NCBI GenBank assembly: GCA_905372595.1
Contig: CAJPPS010000027.1
Coordinates: 1-10,364 of the forward strand
Length of the DNA: 10,364 bases
Direction: 5' to 3'
Origin: an uncultured Capnocytophaga sp.
Lineage (GTDB): Bacteria; Bacteroidota; Bacteroidia; Flavobacteriales; Flavobacteriaceae
Below, in pieces: positions 1 through 6,998 of the stretch; positions within the stretch are counted from its first letter, which is position 1; each line of letters starts with the position of its first letter. The translations under genes and the position numbers were made by a program. Under the pieces are notes generated by a model. The model was not told the origin of the DNA. It did not search any database and worked only from the letters and a program-made list of their open reading frames with translations.

Positions 1-11
1 ATTTAAAAATA

Positions 12-48
12 AAAAACTACTATAAACACTTGGTTTATAGTAGTTTTT
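12..48 (-). terminator. Rho-independent terminator of dnaK
   Basis: A perfect 16-bp inverted repeat (arms 12-27 and 33-48) surrounds a 5-nt loop. Read on the minus strand it starts about 33 nt after the dnaK stop and ends in a T-rich run (GTTTTTTATTTTT). The arms begin and end in A/T runs, so it could also work for a plus-strand transcript entering from the left. A smaller stem, TCGTTG (61-66) with CAACGA (75-80), lies directly after the dnaK stop. Confidence 0.88.
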
Positions 49-80
49 AATATTTACTAATCGTTGTTGATAATCAACGA

Positions 81-1988
81 CTATTTTACTTCTTCAAAAT
101 CTACATCTTGTACATTGTTATCTCCTCCTCCTTGTTGTTGATTAGTATTATCTTGATATTCTGTTCCTGAGCTAGATCCTCCCGCTTGTTGTGCTTTATA
201 AATATCCTCTGAAGCACTCTTCCAAGCGTTATTGATATTCTCTAAAGCTGTATCAATCGCTGAAATTTCCTTACTTTCATAAGCTTGCTTAAGTTCTTCC
301 AAGCTACTTTCAATAGCAGATTTTTTATCTGCAGGAAGCTTATCTCCAAACTCTTTCAATTGTTTTTCTGTTTGGAAAATAAGAGCATCAGCCTCATTCA
401 TCTTTGTTGCTATCTCTTGAGCTTTCTTATCTGCTTCGGCATTAGCTTCTGCATCACGTTTCATTCTTTCAATTTCCTCTTGAGTAAGTCCAGAAGAAGC
501 CTCTATCCTGATATCGTGAGTTTTACCTGTTCCTTTATCGGTAGCAGATACATTGATAATACCATTAGCATCAATATCGAAGATTACTTCAATTTGAGGA
601 ACTCCTCGTGGTGCGGGTGGGATACCATCTAAGTGGAAACGTCCAATAGTCTTATTGTCCGCAGCCATAGGTCTCTCTCCTTGTAGTACGTGGATTTCCA
701 CGCTAGGTTGGTTATCCGCTGCAGTAGAGAATATTTGTGATTTCTTAGTTGGGATAGTGGTATTAGCTTCGATAAGCTTTGTCATTACTCCTCCCATAGT
801 TTCAATACCAAGAGATAGGGGGGTAACATCTAACAATAATACATCTTTTACATCTCCTGTAAGAACTCCTCCTTGGATTGCAGCTCCTATAGCTACTACT
901 TCATCAGGATTTACACTCTTATTTGGCTTTTTACCAAAGAATTTTTCTACTGCCTCCTGAACTGCTGGGATACGAGTAGAACCTCCTACAAGGATTACCT
1001 CATTGATATCACTCACTTCAAGACCTGCATTCTCAAGAGCTTTTTTACAAGGTTCGATAGTACGTGCTACCAAATCCTCAATAAGTTGTTCAAACTTAGC
1101 ACGGGTAAGGGTACGCACTAAGTGCTTAGGACCTGTAGCGGTAGCTGTGATATAAGGTAAATTAATTTCTGTTTGCATAGAAGAAGAAAGCTCTATTTTT
1201 GCTTTCTCAGCGGCTTCCTTAAGACGTTGAAGAGCCATCGGATCTTTACGTAAGTCTAAGCCTTCTTCTTTTTCAAATTCTTCAGCAAGCCAATTAATGA
1301 TTTTCTCATCCACATCATCTCCTCCTAAGTGTGTATCTCCATCTGTAGAAAGCACCTCAAAAACACCATCTCCTAATTCAAGGATAGAAACATCGTGAGT
1401 TCCTCCCCCGAAGTCAAACACTACAATTTTATGATCATTATGTTGCTTATCTAGTCCATAAGCTAAGGCTGCAGCAGTAGGCTCATTAATAATACGTTCT
1501 ACTTTTAGCCCTGCAATTTCTCCTGCTTCTTTAGTAGCTTGACGTTGAGCATCATTAAAGTATGCAGGAACGGTAATTACCGCACGACTTACGGTTTGTC
1601 CTAAGAAGTCTTCAGCAGTTTTTTTCATTTTCTGAAGAATCATAGCAGAGATTTCTTGAGGAGAATAGAGTCGTCCATCAATATCTACACGAGGTGTATC
1701 ATTATCCCCTTGTTCTACAGCATAAGGCACACGTCCTATTTCCTTGCCTAATTCAGAGAACTTATTTCCCATAAAACGTTTTATAGAATAAATCGTTTTC
1801 TTAGGGTTGGTAACCGCTTGTCGTTTAGCTGCATCTCCTACTTTTATCTCGCCTCCTTCTACAAAGGCTACTACAGAGGGAGTAGTTCGCTTCCCTTCTG
1901 CATTGGTAATCACCACAGGATCATTACCTTCCATTACAGAAACACACGAGTTCGTGGTTCCTAAATCTATTCCAATAATCTTACTCAT
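81..1988 (-). CDS. dnaK: Molecular chaperone DnaK (Hsp70)
   Basis: Cytoplasmic ATP-dependent chaperone that binds exposed hydrophobic peptide segments and works with DnaJ and GrpE, neither of which is encoded here. The 635-residue length is normal for the family. The nucleotide-binding domain shows the phosphate-1 loop IGIDLGTTNS (residues 5-14), the catalytic Lys70 in IKRFMG, phosphate-2 loop DFGGGTHDVS (192-201), and VGGSTRIP (334-341). The interdomain linker DVLLLD is at 382-387, followed by the substrate domain starting TPLSLGIETMGG, a helical lid, and a Gln/Gly/Asn-rich tail ending in EEVK. The ATG start gives the standard MSKIIGIDLG N-terminus. The residue after the phosphate-2 Thr is His198, where the classic motif has Phe; I believe this is common in flavobacteria. 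The gene appears to be its own transcription unit, with a sigma-54-like control region upstream and a terminator downstream. Confidence 0.98.
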   Translation of the reverse strand: MSKIIGIDLGTTNSCVSVMEGNDPVVITNAEGKRTTPSVVAFVEGGEIKVGDAAKRQAVTNPKKTIYSIKRFMGNKFSELGKEIGRVPYAVEQGDNDTPRVDIDGRLYSPQEISAMILQKMKKTAEDFLGQTVSRAVITVPAYFNDAQRQATKEAGEIAGLKVERIINEPTAAALAYGLDKQHNDHKIVVFDFGGGTHDVSILELGDGVFEVLSTDGDTHLGGDDVDEKIINWLAEEFEKEEGLDLRKDPMALQRLKEAAEKAKIELSSSMQTEINLPYITATATGPKHLVRTLTRAKFEQLIEDLVARTIEPCKKALENAGLEVSDINEVILVGGSTRIPAVQEAVEKFFGKKPNKSVNPDEVVAIGAAIQGGVLTGDVKDVLLLDVTPLSLGIETMGGVMTKLIEANTTIPTKKSQIFSTAADNQPSVEIHVLQGERPMAADNKTIGRFHLDGIPPAPRGVPQIEVIFDIDANGIINVSATDKGTGKTHDIRIEASSGLTQEEIERMKRDAEANAEADKKAQEIATKMNEADALIFQTEKQLKEFGDKLPADKKSAIESSLEELKQAYESKEISAIDTALENINNAWKSASEDIYKAQQAGGSSSGTEYQDNTNQQQGGGDNNVQDVDFEEVK

Positions 1989-2031
1989 AATCGTATTTAT
2001 CTTTTATCTTATTTTGTTATTACAATTCATT

Positions 2032-2088
2032 ATTGTCAATGATTGTGCCAAAATGAATTTTGCGACAAATTGTCAGTATTATTGCCAA
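2032..2088 (-). repeat. Imperfect 20-bp direct repeat and palindromes upstream of dnaK
   Basis: On the minus strand TTGGCA-N7-TGACAAT occurs twice, at 2069-2088 and 2032-2051, offset by 37 bp. The distal copy overlaps the last codons and stop of ung, so its TTGGCAA is also coding (Trp-Gln). Between and over the copies lie two near-perfect palindromes, GACAATTTGTC (2064-2074) and CAAAAT-TC-ATTTTG (2049-2062). This arrangement could be activator or repressor sites next to the promoter-like element, or partly chance in AT-rich DNA. Confidence 0.4.
2034..2050 (-). promoter_or_regulatory. Sigma-54-like -24/-12 promoter candidate for dnaK
   Basis: Read on the minus strand the site is TGGCACAATCATTGACA. 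It matches the RpoN pattern TGGCAC-N5-TTGC, with GA in place of the -12 GC and the right spacing between the GG and the -12 G. It would start transcription near 2025, giving a leader of about 37 nt before the dnaK ATG. No good TAnnTTTG housekeeping box is seen in the dnaK-ung gap, and no CIRCE repeat (TTAGCACTC-N9-GAGTGCTAA) is present. The assignment rests on pattern alone; a vegetative promoter not recognised here remains possible. Confidence 0.45.
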
Positions 2089-2747
2089 TTAATTATAGAC
2101 TTTCCTATTGAGAGAAGATACTCATTTGTCTTACTAAAATGCTTATTCCCAAACCAATACCCTCTATTAGCACTCAATGGGGAAGGATGTCCTGAGGTTA
2201 AGACATAATGTCTGTTTGTATCTATTAATGACACCTTTTTCTTAGCAAATCCACCCCATAGAAGAAAAACTACTTGTTGGCAATTACTGGAAATGGCCTC
2301 AATTACAGCATCTGTAAAGGTTTCCCAACCTTGATGTTGATGACTTCCTGCCTGATTAGCTCGAACAGTAAGCGTTGTATTGAGTAACAAAACTCCTTGT
2401 TTTGCCCAACGAACTAAATTACCACTTTCAGGATAAGGCAATTTCAAATCTTCCTGAATTTCTCTAAATATATTCACCAAAGAAGGTGGATGAGCTATTC
2501 CTTCATTAACCGAGAAACAAAGTCCATTTGCTTGATTTTCACCGTGATAAGGATCCTGCCCCAGAAGGACTACTTTTAAATTTTCAAAAGGACAAGCATC
2601 AAAAGCTAGGAAAATATCCTTACCCTTAGGATAGCAAATATATTCTGTATATTCTTTCCTAACGAAATCTGTCAGTTTTTGAAAATAATCTTTTTCAAAT
2701 TCTCCTGAAAGTAAATTTTTCCAAGAGGGAGCGATACGAACTTCCAT
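2079..2747 (-). CDS. ung: Uracil-DNA glycosylase, family 1
   Basis: Removes uracil from DNA to start base excision repair after cytosine deamination or dUTP misincorporation. The 222 residues match the usual family length. The water-activating motif GQDPYHG is at residues 63-69, with catalytic Asp65. LLNTTLTV, the uracil-pocket segment, is at 121-128. The DNA-intercalation loop HPSPLS is at 187-192 with the conserved His187. The ATG lies 1 nt after the trxB stop (TAA-A-ATG), so translation is probably coupled to trxB. The protein ends in INWQ, and its stop lies at the edge of the dnaK control region. No terminator is evident after the stop, so some read-through into dnaK is possible. Confidence 0.97.
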   Translation of the reverse strand: MEVRIAPSWKNLLSGEFEKDYFQKLTDFVRKEYTEYICYPKGKDIFLAFDACPFENLKVVLLGQDPYHGENQANGLCFSVNEGIAHPPSLVNIFREIQEDLKLPYPESGNLVRWAKQGVLLLNTTLTVRANQAGSHQHQGWETFTDAVIEAISSNCQQVVFLLWGGFAKKKVSLIDTNRHYVLTSGHPSPLSANRGYWFGNKHFSKTNEYLLSIGKSIINWQ

Positions 2748-2748
2748 T

Positions 2749-3690
2749 TTAATTCTCTAGTGTAGCCAAATAGCGTTCGGCATCCATAGCAGCTATAGCA
2801 CCACTTCCTGCAGCAACAATAGCTTGTCGGTAGTGCTTGTCAGCAGCATCACCCGCTACAAATACCCCTTCTACATTGGTACGGCTGGAGCCTGGTACAT
2901 TCTCAATATATCCTTCCTTATCCAAAGAGAGGTAAGGAGCGAAAATATCCGTATTAGGCTTATGACCGATAGCTACGAAGAAGCCTGTGATAGGGATTTC
3001 TGTAAGTTCTTGAGTTTTGTTATTACGAACTTTTATAGCAGAGACAAGCTGTCCATCTCCAATGATTTCTTCTGTTTCTGTATTGAATAAAATAGTAATA
3101 TTTTCAATTCTTCTTACTCGGTCTTCCATAATCTTGGAGGCACGGAAAGCATCACGGCGTACAATCATGGTTACCTTCTTACAGATTTTGGAAAGGTAGA
3201 GCGCTTCCTCACAAGCAGAGTCTCCTGCTCCTACGATAGCCACCTCTTGGTTTCTGTAAAAGAAGCCATCGCATACGGCGCAGGTAGATACCCCTCCTCC
3301 TGTTCGCAAATAATGTTGTTCGGAAGGTAGTCCGAGATACTTGACCGAAGCTCCTGTACTAATGATGATACTATCAGCATGAATTTCCTTATCCTCCACC
3401 CATACTTTGAGGGGTTTGGCAGAGAAATCTACTTTGGTAACCCATCCAGAACGAATATCAGCCTCAAAACGACGTGCTTGCTCTTCAAGCTGCATCATCA
3501 TCTCTGTTCCTGTAATTCCTTGCGGATAACCTGGAAAATTTTCCACCTCATTGGTAGTAGTAAGTTGTCCTCCGGGTTGTTCTCCTTGGTATAGAACAGG
3601 TTTCAAGTTAGCTCTTGAAGCATAAATAGCTGCAGTATATCCGGCAGGACCTGATCCTATAATCAAGCATTTTATTCTTTCTATTGACAT
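2749..3690 (-). CDS. trxB: Thioredoxin-disulfide reductase (FAD/NADPH)
   Basis: Cytoplasmic flavoenzyme that passes electrons from NADPH through FAD and a redox-active disulfide to thioredoxin. The 313-residue length is that of the low-molecular-weight bacterial class. The FAD-binding GSGPAG is at residues 12-17, the active-site CAVC at 137-140 in GGVSTCAVCDGFF, the NADPH-binding GAGDSACE at 154-161 with VRR at 177-179 for the 2'-phosphate, and the second FAD motif GDAAD at 280-284. It follows accC by 40 nt with no terminator-like hairpin between them and precedes ung by 1 nt, so accB-accC-trxB-ung is likely one transcript. The leader before the ATG is A/T-rich without a Shine-Dalgarno, as is normal in this phylum. 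Confidence 0.97.
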   Translation of the reverse strand: MSIERIKCLIIGSGPAGYTAAIYASRANLKPVLYQGEQPGGQLTTTNEVENFPGYPQGITGTEMMMQLEEQARRFEADIRSGWVTKVDFSAKPLKVWVEDKEIHADSIIISTGASVKYLGLPSEQHYLRTGGGVSTCAVCDGFFYRNQEVAIVGAGDSACEEALYLSKICKKVTMIVRRDAFRASKIMEDRVRRIENITILFNTETEEIIGDGQLVSAIKVRNNKTQELTEIPITGFFVAIGHKPNTDIFAPYLSLDKEGYIENVPGSSRTNVEGVFVAGDAADKHYRQAIVAAGSGAIAAMDAERYLATLEN

Positions 3691-3730
3691 AGTATAAGTT
3701 TTTATAATTAATTTGATTAGAAAAAGTTAC

Positions 3731-5089
3731 CTAATCCTCATCTTCATTTTTAGGTTGCATTACAAAGGTTTCCATAAACTTAGTTGTGTAATTTCCTGAA
3801 ATATAATCAGGGCTCTCCATTAGTTGTTTATGGAAAGGTATTGTTGTTTTAATTCCTTCAATAACAAATTCATCTAGAGCTCTTTTCATCTTAGCAATAG
3901 CTTCTTCTCTGGTTTGAGCTGTAGTAATAAGTTTAGCTATCATAGAATCATAATTGGGTGGAATCGTATATCCTGCATATACGTGGGTATCCAATCGTAC
4001 TCCAAAGCCTCCTGGTGCGTGGAAAGCTGTAATCTTCCCTGGACAAGGTCTGAAGTCATTATAAGGGTCTTCCGCATTGATTCTACATTCAATTGCGTGT
4101 AATTTGGGTGTATAATTTTTACCAGAAATAGGCACTCCTGCAGCTACTAATATCTGTTCTCGTATTAAATCATAGTCAATAACCTGTTCTGTAATAGGAT
4201 GCTCCACTTGAATACGAGTATTCATCTCCATAAAATAGAAATTTCTATGTTTATCCACCAAAAACTCTATTGTTCCAGCTCCTTCATACTTAATAGATTC
4301 AGCTGCTTTAACAGCTGCTTCTCCCATTTTCTGGCGAAGTTCAGGTGTCATAAAAGGAGAAGGTGTTTCCTCTGTAAGTTTCTGATGTCTTCGTTGTACT
4401 GAGCAATCACGCTCAGAGAGGTGACAAGCTTTTCCAAATTGGTCTCCTACAATCTGAATTTCAATATGGCGAGGCTCTTCTATAAGTTTCTCCATATACA
4501 TCCCGTCATTACCAAAAGCAGCTGCGGCTTCTTGAGTAGCACTTTCAAAAGCTTTTTCTAACTCCTCTTCTTTCCACACAGCACGCATTCCTTTTCCTCC
4601 TCCTCCTGCTGTTGCTTTTAACATTACAGGATATCCCATTTCTTTAGCTATTTTTTTAGCATCTTCCACATCCTTTAAGAGTCCATCAGAACCTGGAACT
4701 GTAGGCACTCCAGCAGCTTTCATTGTTGCTTTAGCAGTTGCCTTATCACCCATCTTATCAATCATTTCTGCAGAAGCCCCTATGAATTTTATTCCGTTTT
4801 CAGCACAAATTTTAGAGAACTTAGCGTTTTCTGATAAGAAACCATACCCAGGGTGTATTGCATCTGCATTTGTTATTTCTGCCGCTGCAATAATATTAGT
4901 AATTTTCAGATAAGAATCCTTACTAGGAGCAGGTCCTATACAGACAGCCTCATCTGCAAATCTCACGTGAAGGCTTTCAGCATCTGCAGTAGAATACACT
5001 GCTACTGTCTTAATCCCCATTTCTCTACAGGTACGTATTACCCTAAGGGCAATTTCACCTCGATTAGCTATTAATATTTTCTTAAACAT
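3731..5089 (-). CDS. accC: Acetyl-CoA carboxylase biotin carboxylase subunit
   Basis: ATP-grasp enzyme that carboxylates the biotin of AccB with bicarbonate, the first half-reaction of malonyl-CoA synthesis. At 452 residues it has the stand-alone AccC length, with no fused biotin-carrier domain. Visible features: the N-terminal MFKKILIANRGEIALRVIR; HPGYGFLSEN at 79-88; the glycine-rich ATP lid GGGGKGMR at 162-169; ERDCSVQRRHQK at 226-237; and the Mg-ATP and catalytic segment FMEMNTRIQVEHP with Glu288, Asn290 and Arg292. HAIECRINAEDP at 331-342 carries a further conserved Arg (336). It follows accB by 90 nt. Because AccB is the only carrier nearby and there is no adjacent propionyl- or pyruvate-type carboxyltransferase, the acetyl-CoA role is favoured. 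AccA and AccD are not in the window. Confidence 0.96.
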   Translation of the reverse strand: MFKKILIANRGEIALRVIRTCREMGIKTVAVYSTADAESLHVRFADEAVCIGPAPSKDSYLKITNIIAAAEITNADAIHPGYGFLSENAKFSKICAENGIKFIGASAEMIDKMGDKATAKATMKAAGVPTVPGSDGLLKDVEDAKKIAKEMGYPVMLKATAGGGGKGMRAVWKEEELEKAFESATQEAAAAFGNDGMYMEKLIEEPRHIEIQIVGDQFGKACHLSERDCSVQRRHQKLTEETPSPFMTPELRQKMGEAAVKAAESIKYEGAGTIEFLVDKHRNFYFMEMNTRIQVEHPITEQVIDYDLIREQILVAAGVPISGKNYTPKLHAIECRINAEDPYNDFRPCPGKITAFHAPGGFGVRLDTHVYAGYTIPPNYDSMIAKLITTAQTREEAIAKMKRALDEFVIEGIKTTIPFHKQLMESPDYISGNYTTKFMETFVMQPKNEDED

Positions 5090-5125
5090 CTTTTTATATT
5101 TTGGAATCCTAACAAATGAAACAAT

Positions 5126-5151
5126 CTACTATATAAAATTATATATAGTAG
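5126..5151 (-). other. AT-rich hairpin in the accB-accC gap
   Basis: A perfect 10-bp inverted repeat, CTACTATATA with TATATAGTAG (arms 5126-5135 and 5142-5151), has a 6-nt loop. It lies in the 90-nt gap after the accB stop. On the minus strand it is followed by TAGATTG and not by a T-run, so it does not look like a complete terminator. It might be an mRNA processing or stability element that sets the AccB to AccC ratio. The function is unknown. Confidence 0.35.
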
Positions 5152-5179
5152 TGTATAAACCATTAACTTATGGAAGAAA

Positions 5180-5683
5180 CTATGAAGGATCTACTAAGAA
5201 TAGTGGTTGATCATACTCTACAGGAGAAGAATCATCTACCAATACTTTTACTATTTTTCCAGAGACTTCGGACTCTATTTCATTGAAAAGTTTCATTGCT
5301 TCTATCACACAAAGTGTTTGTCCTTGTACAATATTATCTCCAACTTCTACAAATAAAGGCTTATTAGGAGCTGGTCTGCGATAGAAAGTTCCAATAATTG
5401 GTGATTTTATTGTAATATATTTCCCATTCTCATCATCATCTTGATTTTTAGCAACAAGAGAAGCTGGATCACTTACAGGAACAGGTATCACTGGTGCTAT
5501 AGGAAGCTGAGCTTGTGCGATCCCCTGTGTTACAACAGGTTGTTGCACATATACAGTCTCTGGTCTTCCTTCTTCTCCTGAAGTCTTAATGGTAATCTTT
5601 ACATCCTCCATTTCTAACTTCACCTCACTAGCTCCTGACTTAGCTACAAATCTGATTAGGTTTTGAATATCTCTTAAATCCAT
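5180..5683 (-). CDS. accB: Biotin carboxyl carrier protein of acetyl-CoA carboxylase (BCCP)
   Basis: Carries biotin between AccC and the AccAD carboxyltransferase. The 167 residues fall in the usual range. Residues 1-35 form the conserved N-terminal helix region (MDLRDIQNLIRFV), then come a Pro/Ala/Gln/Val-rich flexible linker at about 45-75 and the biotinyl domain at about 88-165. The biotin attachment site is EAMK at 128-131, with Lys131 as the modified residue. SPIIGTFYRRPAPNKPLF (94-111) marks the thumb region that separates acetyl-CoA carboxylase carriers from other biotinyl proteins. It is the first gene of the accB-accC-trxB-ung group and has a promoter candidate in the gap before it. 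The fabH terminator lies further upstream, so accBC seems to be transcribed apart from fabH. Confidence 0.96.
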   Translation of the reverse strand: MDLRDIQNLIRFVAKSGASEVKLEMEDVKITIKTSGEEGRPETVYVQQPVVTQGIAQAQLPIAPVIPVPVSDPASLVAKNQDDDENGKYITIKSPIIGTFYRRPAPNKPLFVEVGDNIVQGQTLCVIEAMKLFNEIESEVSGKIVKVLVDDSSPVEYDQPLFLVDPS

Positions 5684-5752
5684 AACAATTTATATTTCAA
5701 TTGTGAATATTATTTTTTTATAATTAGTAAAATATATCTTCGTTTAAGGGGA

Positions 5753-5782
5753 CAAAAATACTAAATTAATTTTACATACAAT
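5753..5782 (-). promoter_or_regulatory. Bacteroidota-type promoter of accB
   Basis: On the minus strand ATTG (5779-5782) is followed after 18 nt by TATTTTTG (5753-5760), which fits the TTTG-N(about 19-21)-TAnnTTTG consensus of Bacteroidota vegetative promoters. The start point would be near 5746, giving a leader of roughly 60 nt. It lies just downstream of the fabH terminator, which is where a new transcription unit would need a promoter. The rest of the 216-nt fabH-accB gap holds nothing else recognisable. Confidence 0.6.
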
Positions 5783-5842
5783 CTGATAAAGGTAAGATTT
5801 TAATATTTTTCAAACTAATTCCCTAAAATATACTGTAAAAAC

Positions 5843-5886
5843 AAGACTTGCTGATTCTTAATCTTCTTTAAGAAATAGCAAGTCTT
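5843..5886 (-). terminator. Rho-independent terminator of fabH
   Basis: A 10-bp outer stem (AAGACTTGCT 5843-5852 with AGCAAGTCTT 5877-5886) continues, after a 2x2 internal mismatch, into a 6-bp inner stem (5855-5860 with 5869-5874) with an 8-nt loop. On the minus strand it begins 13 nt after the fabH stop and is followed by GTTTTTA, a short T-run. Confidence 0.85.
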
Positions 5887-5899
5887 ATTCTATGATTTA

Positions 5900-6904
5900 T
5901 TATTTTCCTTTAGGGTCATATGCCCACTTAAGATAGATTGCCCCCCAAGTAAAACCACCTCCAAAAGCAACAAAAATAACATTATCACCTTTCTTTAGCT
6001 GATTTTCATAGTCATAAAGAGCCAATGGAAGTGTTGCTGAAGTGGTATTCCCATAATGATGTATGTTAAGCATTACCTTTTCCATAGGAAGCCCCATACG
6101 CTGTGCGGTAGCATCTATTATACGCTTATTCGCCTGATGAGGAACAAGCCAATTAAGATTTTCTGCTGTAAGGTGATTTCTCTCTACTAGGATATCAGTA
6201 ACATCTGCCATACGAGAAACTGCGTATTTGAACACTGTTTTTCCGTCCTGATAGAGATTATTTTTACCTTCTTTGATTGTATCTGCTGTAGTAGGTAGGA
6301 TAGAGCCTCCCGCATCTATCTTCAAGAAATCCCTTCCCACACCATCACTACGAAGATATTCATCTTGAATACCTAATCCCTCATAGTTAGGTTCAAAAAG
6401 AACTGCCCCTGCCCCATCTCCAAAGAGAATACAAGTAGCTCGATCTGTATAATCTATGATAGAAGACATTTTGTCGGCTCCTATAAGAAGTACTTTTTTA
6501 TACTTTCCAGATTCAATGTATCTGGCTGCAACAGACATTCCATAAAGAAAACTTGAACAAGCCGCCTGTAGGTCAACAGCAAAAGCATTCACAGCTCCTA
6601 TTTGTGTAGCCAAATAAGCCCCTGAGATAGCTACTGGCATATCTGGAGTAACGCTTGCAAAAAGAATCAAGTCAATTTCTTCAGGGTTGGTTCCTGTTTT
6701 TCTAAACAAATCTTCAACCGCTTTTATTCCTAAGTAAGAAGCTCCTTTACCTTCTTCCTTTAGTAATCTCCTTTCTTTTATACCAGTACGAGTTGTAATC
6801 CATTCATCTGTGGTATCTACCATCTTTTCCAAGAGTTGATTTGATAACACAAAATCAGGAACATAACCTCCTACGCCTGTAATTGCAGCTGTAATTTTTG
6901 TCAT
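5900..6904 (-). CDS. fabH: Beta-ketoacyl-ACP synthase III
   Basis: Starts fatty acid elongation by condensing an acyl-CoA primer (acetyl-CoA or branched-chain) with malonyl-ACP, using malonyl units made by the acetyl-CoA carboxylase whose AccBC subunits are encoded just downstream. The 334 residues match the family. The thiolase-fold catalytic triad is visible: Cys116 in AACSSF, His256 in VPHQANKRI and Asn286 in YGNTTSA. The N-terminus shows GVGGYVP and TTDEWITTRTGIKERR (31-46), and GDGAGAV is at 162-168. The ATG start gives the normal N-terminus. The gene usually seen before fabH in flavobacteria, rpmF, is not in this window; a GNAT gene lies there instead. It is flanked by a promoter-like element with a palindrome and by a terminator, so it is probably monocistronic. 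Primer preference cannot be read from the sequence by eye. Confidence 0.96.
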   Translation of the reverse strand: MTKITAAITGVGGYVPDFVLSNQLLEKMVDTTDEWITTRTGIKERRLLKEEGKGASYLGIKAVEDLFRKTGTNPEEIDLILFASVTPDMPVAISGAYLATQIGAVNAFAVDLQAACSSFLYGMSVAARYIESGKYKKVLLIGADKMSSIIDYTDRATCILFGDGAGAVLFEPNYEGLGIQDEYLRSDGVGRDFLKIDAGGSILPTTADTIKEGKNNLYQDGKTVFKYAVSRMADVTDILVERNHLTAENLNWLVPHQANKRIIDATAQRMGLPMEKVMLNIHHYGNTTSATLPLALYDYENQLKKGDNVIFVAFGGGFTWGAIYLKWAYDPKGK

Positions 6905-6932
6905 AATTATTTATAAATTTTAGATGCGAAAA

Positions 6933-6960
6933 GCAACTTACGAATTAAGGCGCAAGTTAC
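6933..6960 (-). promoter_or_regulatory. Inverted repeat over the fabH promoter/leader
   Basis: On the minus strand GTAACTTGCG (6951-6960) and CGTAAGTTGC (6933-6942) face each other across 8 nt. As RNA, all ten positions can pair if two G-U wobbles are allowed; as DNA, the core AACTT/AAGTT is symmetric. It overlaps the putative -7 box and the start of the leader, so it could be an operator or a leader hairpin. No known regulator site is recognised. Confidence 0.35.
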
Positions 6961-6982
6961 GAAAAAAATGTGATATAGACAA
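6952..6982 (-). promoter_or_regulatory. Probable fabH promoter
   Basis: On the minus strand TTG (6980-6982) is followed after 20 nt by TAACTTGC (6952-6959). The -7 box lacks one T compared with TAnnTTTG, so the match is weaker than those for accB and ctlX. The implied start is near 6945, about 40 nt before the fabH ATG. Confidence 0.4.
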
Positions 6983-6998
6983 TATAATAATGATTTTT

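Noticed and set aside
285..1121. Three plus-strand open frames opposite dnaK
   Set aside because: They are shadows of the highly conserved dnaK reading frame; their translations resemble no protein family and have no promoter or leader.
1989..2078. CIRCE (HrcA) operator before dnaK
   Set aside because: No TTAGCACTC-N9-GAGTGCTAA-like repeat is present; the palindromes there have different sequences.
1807..2208. Plus-strand open frame of 133 codons across the dnaK start and the ung-dnaK gap
   Set aside because: It is antisense to two clear genes, has no recognisable domain, and is low-complexity and Ile/Leu-rich as expected for the reverse of coding sequence.
5684..5899. Small RNA or small protein gene in the fabH-accB gap
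   Set aside because: The terminator and the accB promoter account for the recognisable sequence; no other structured or coding segment is evident.
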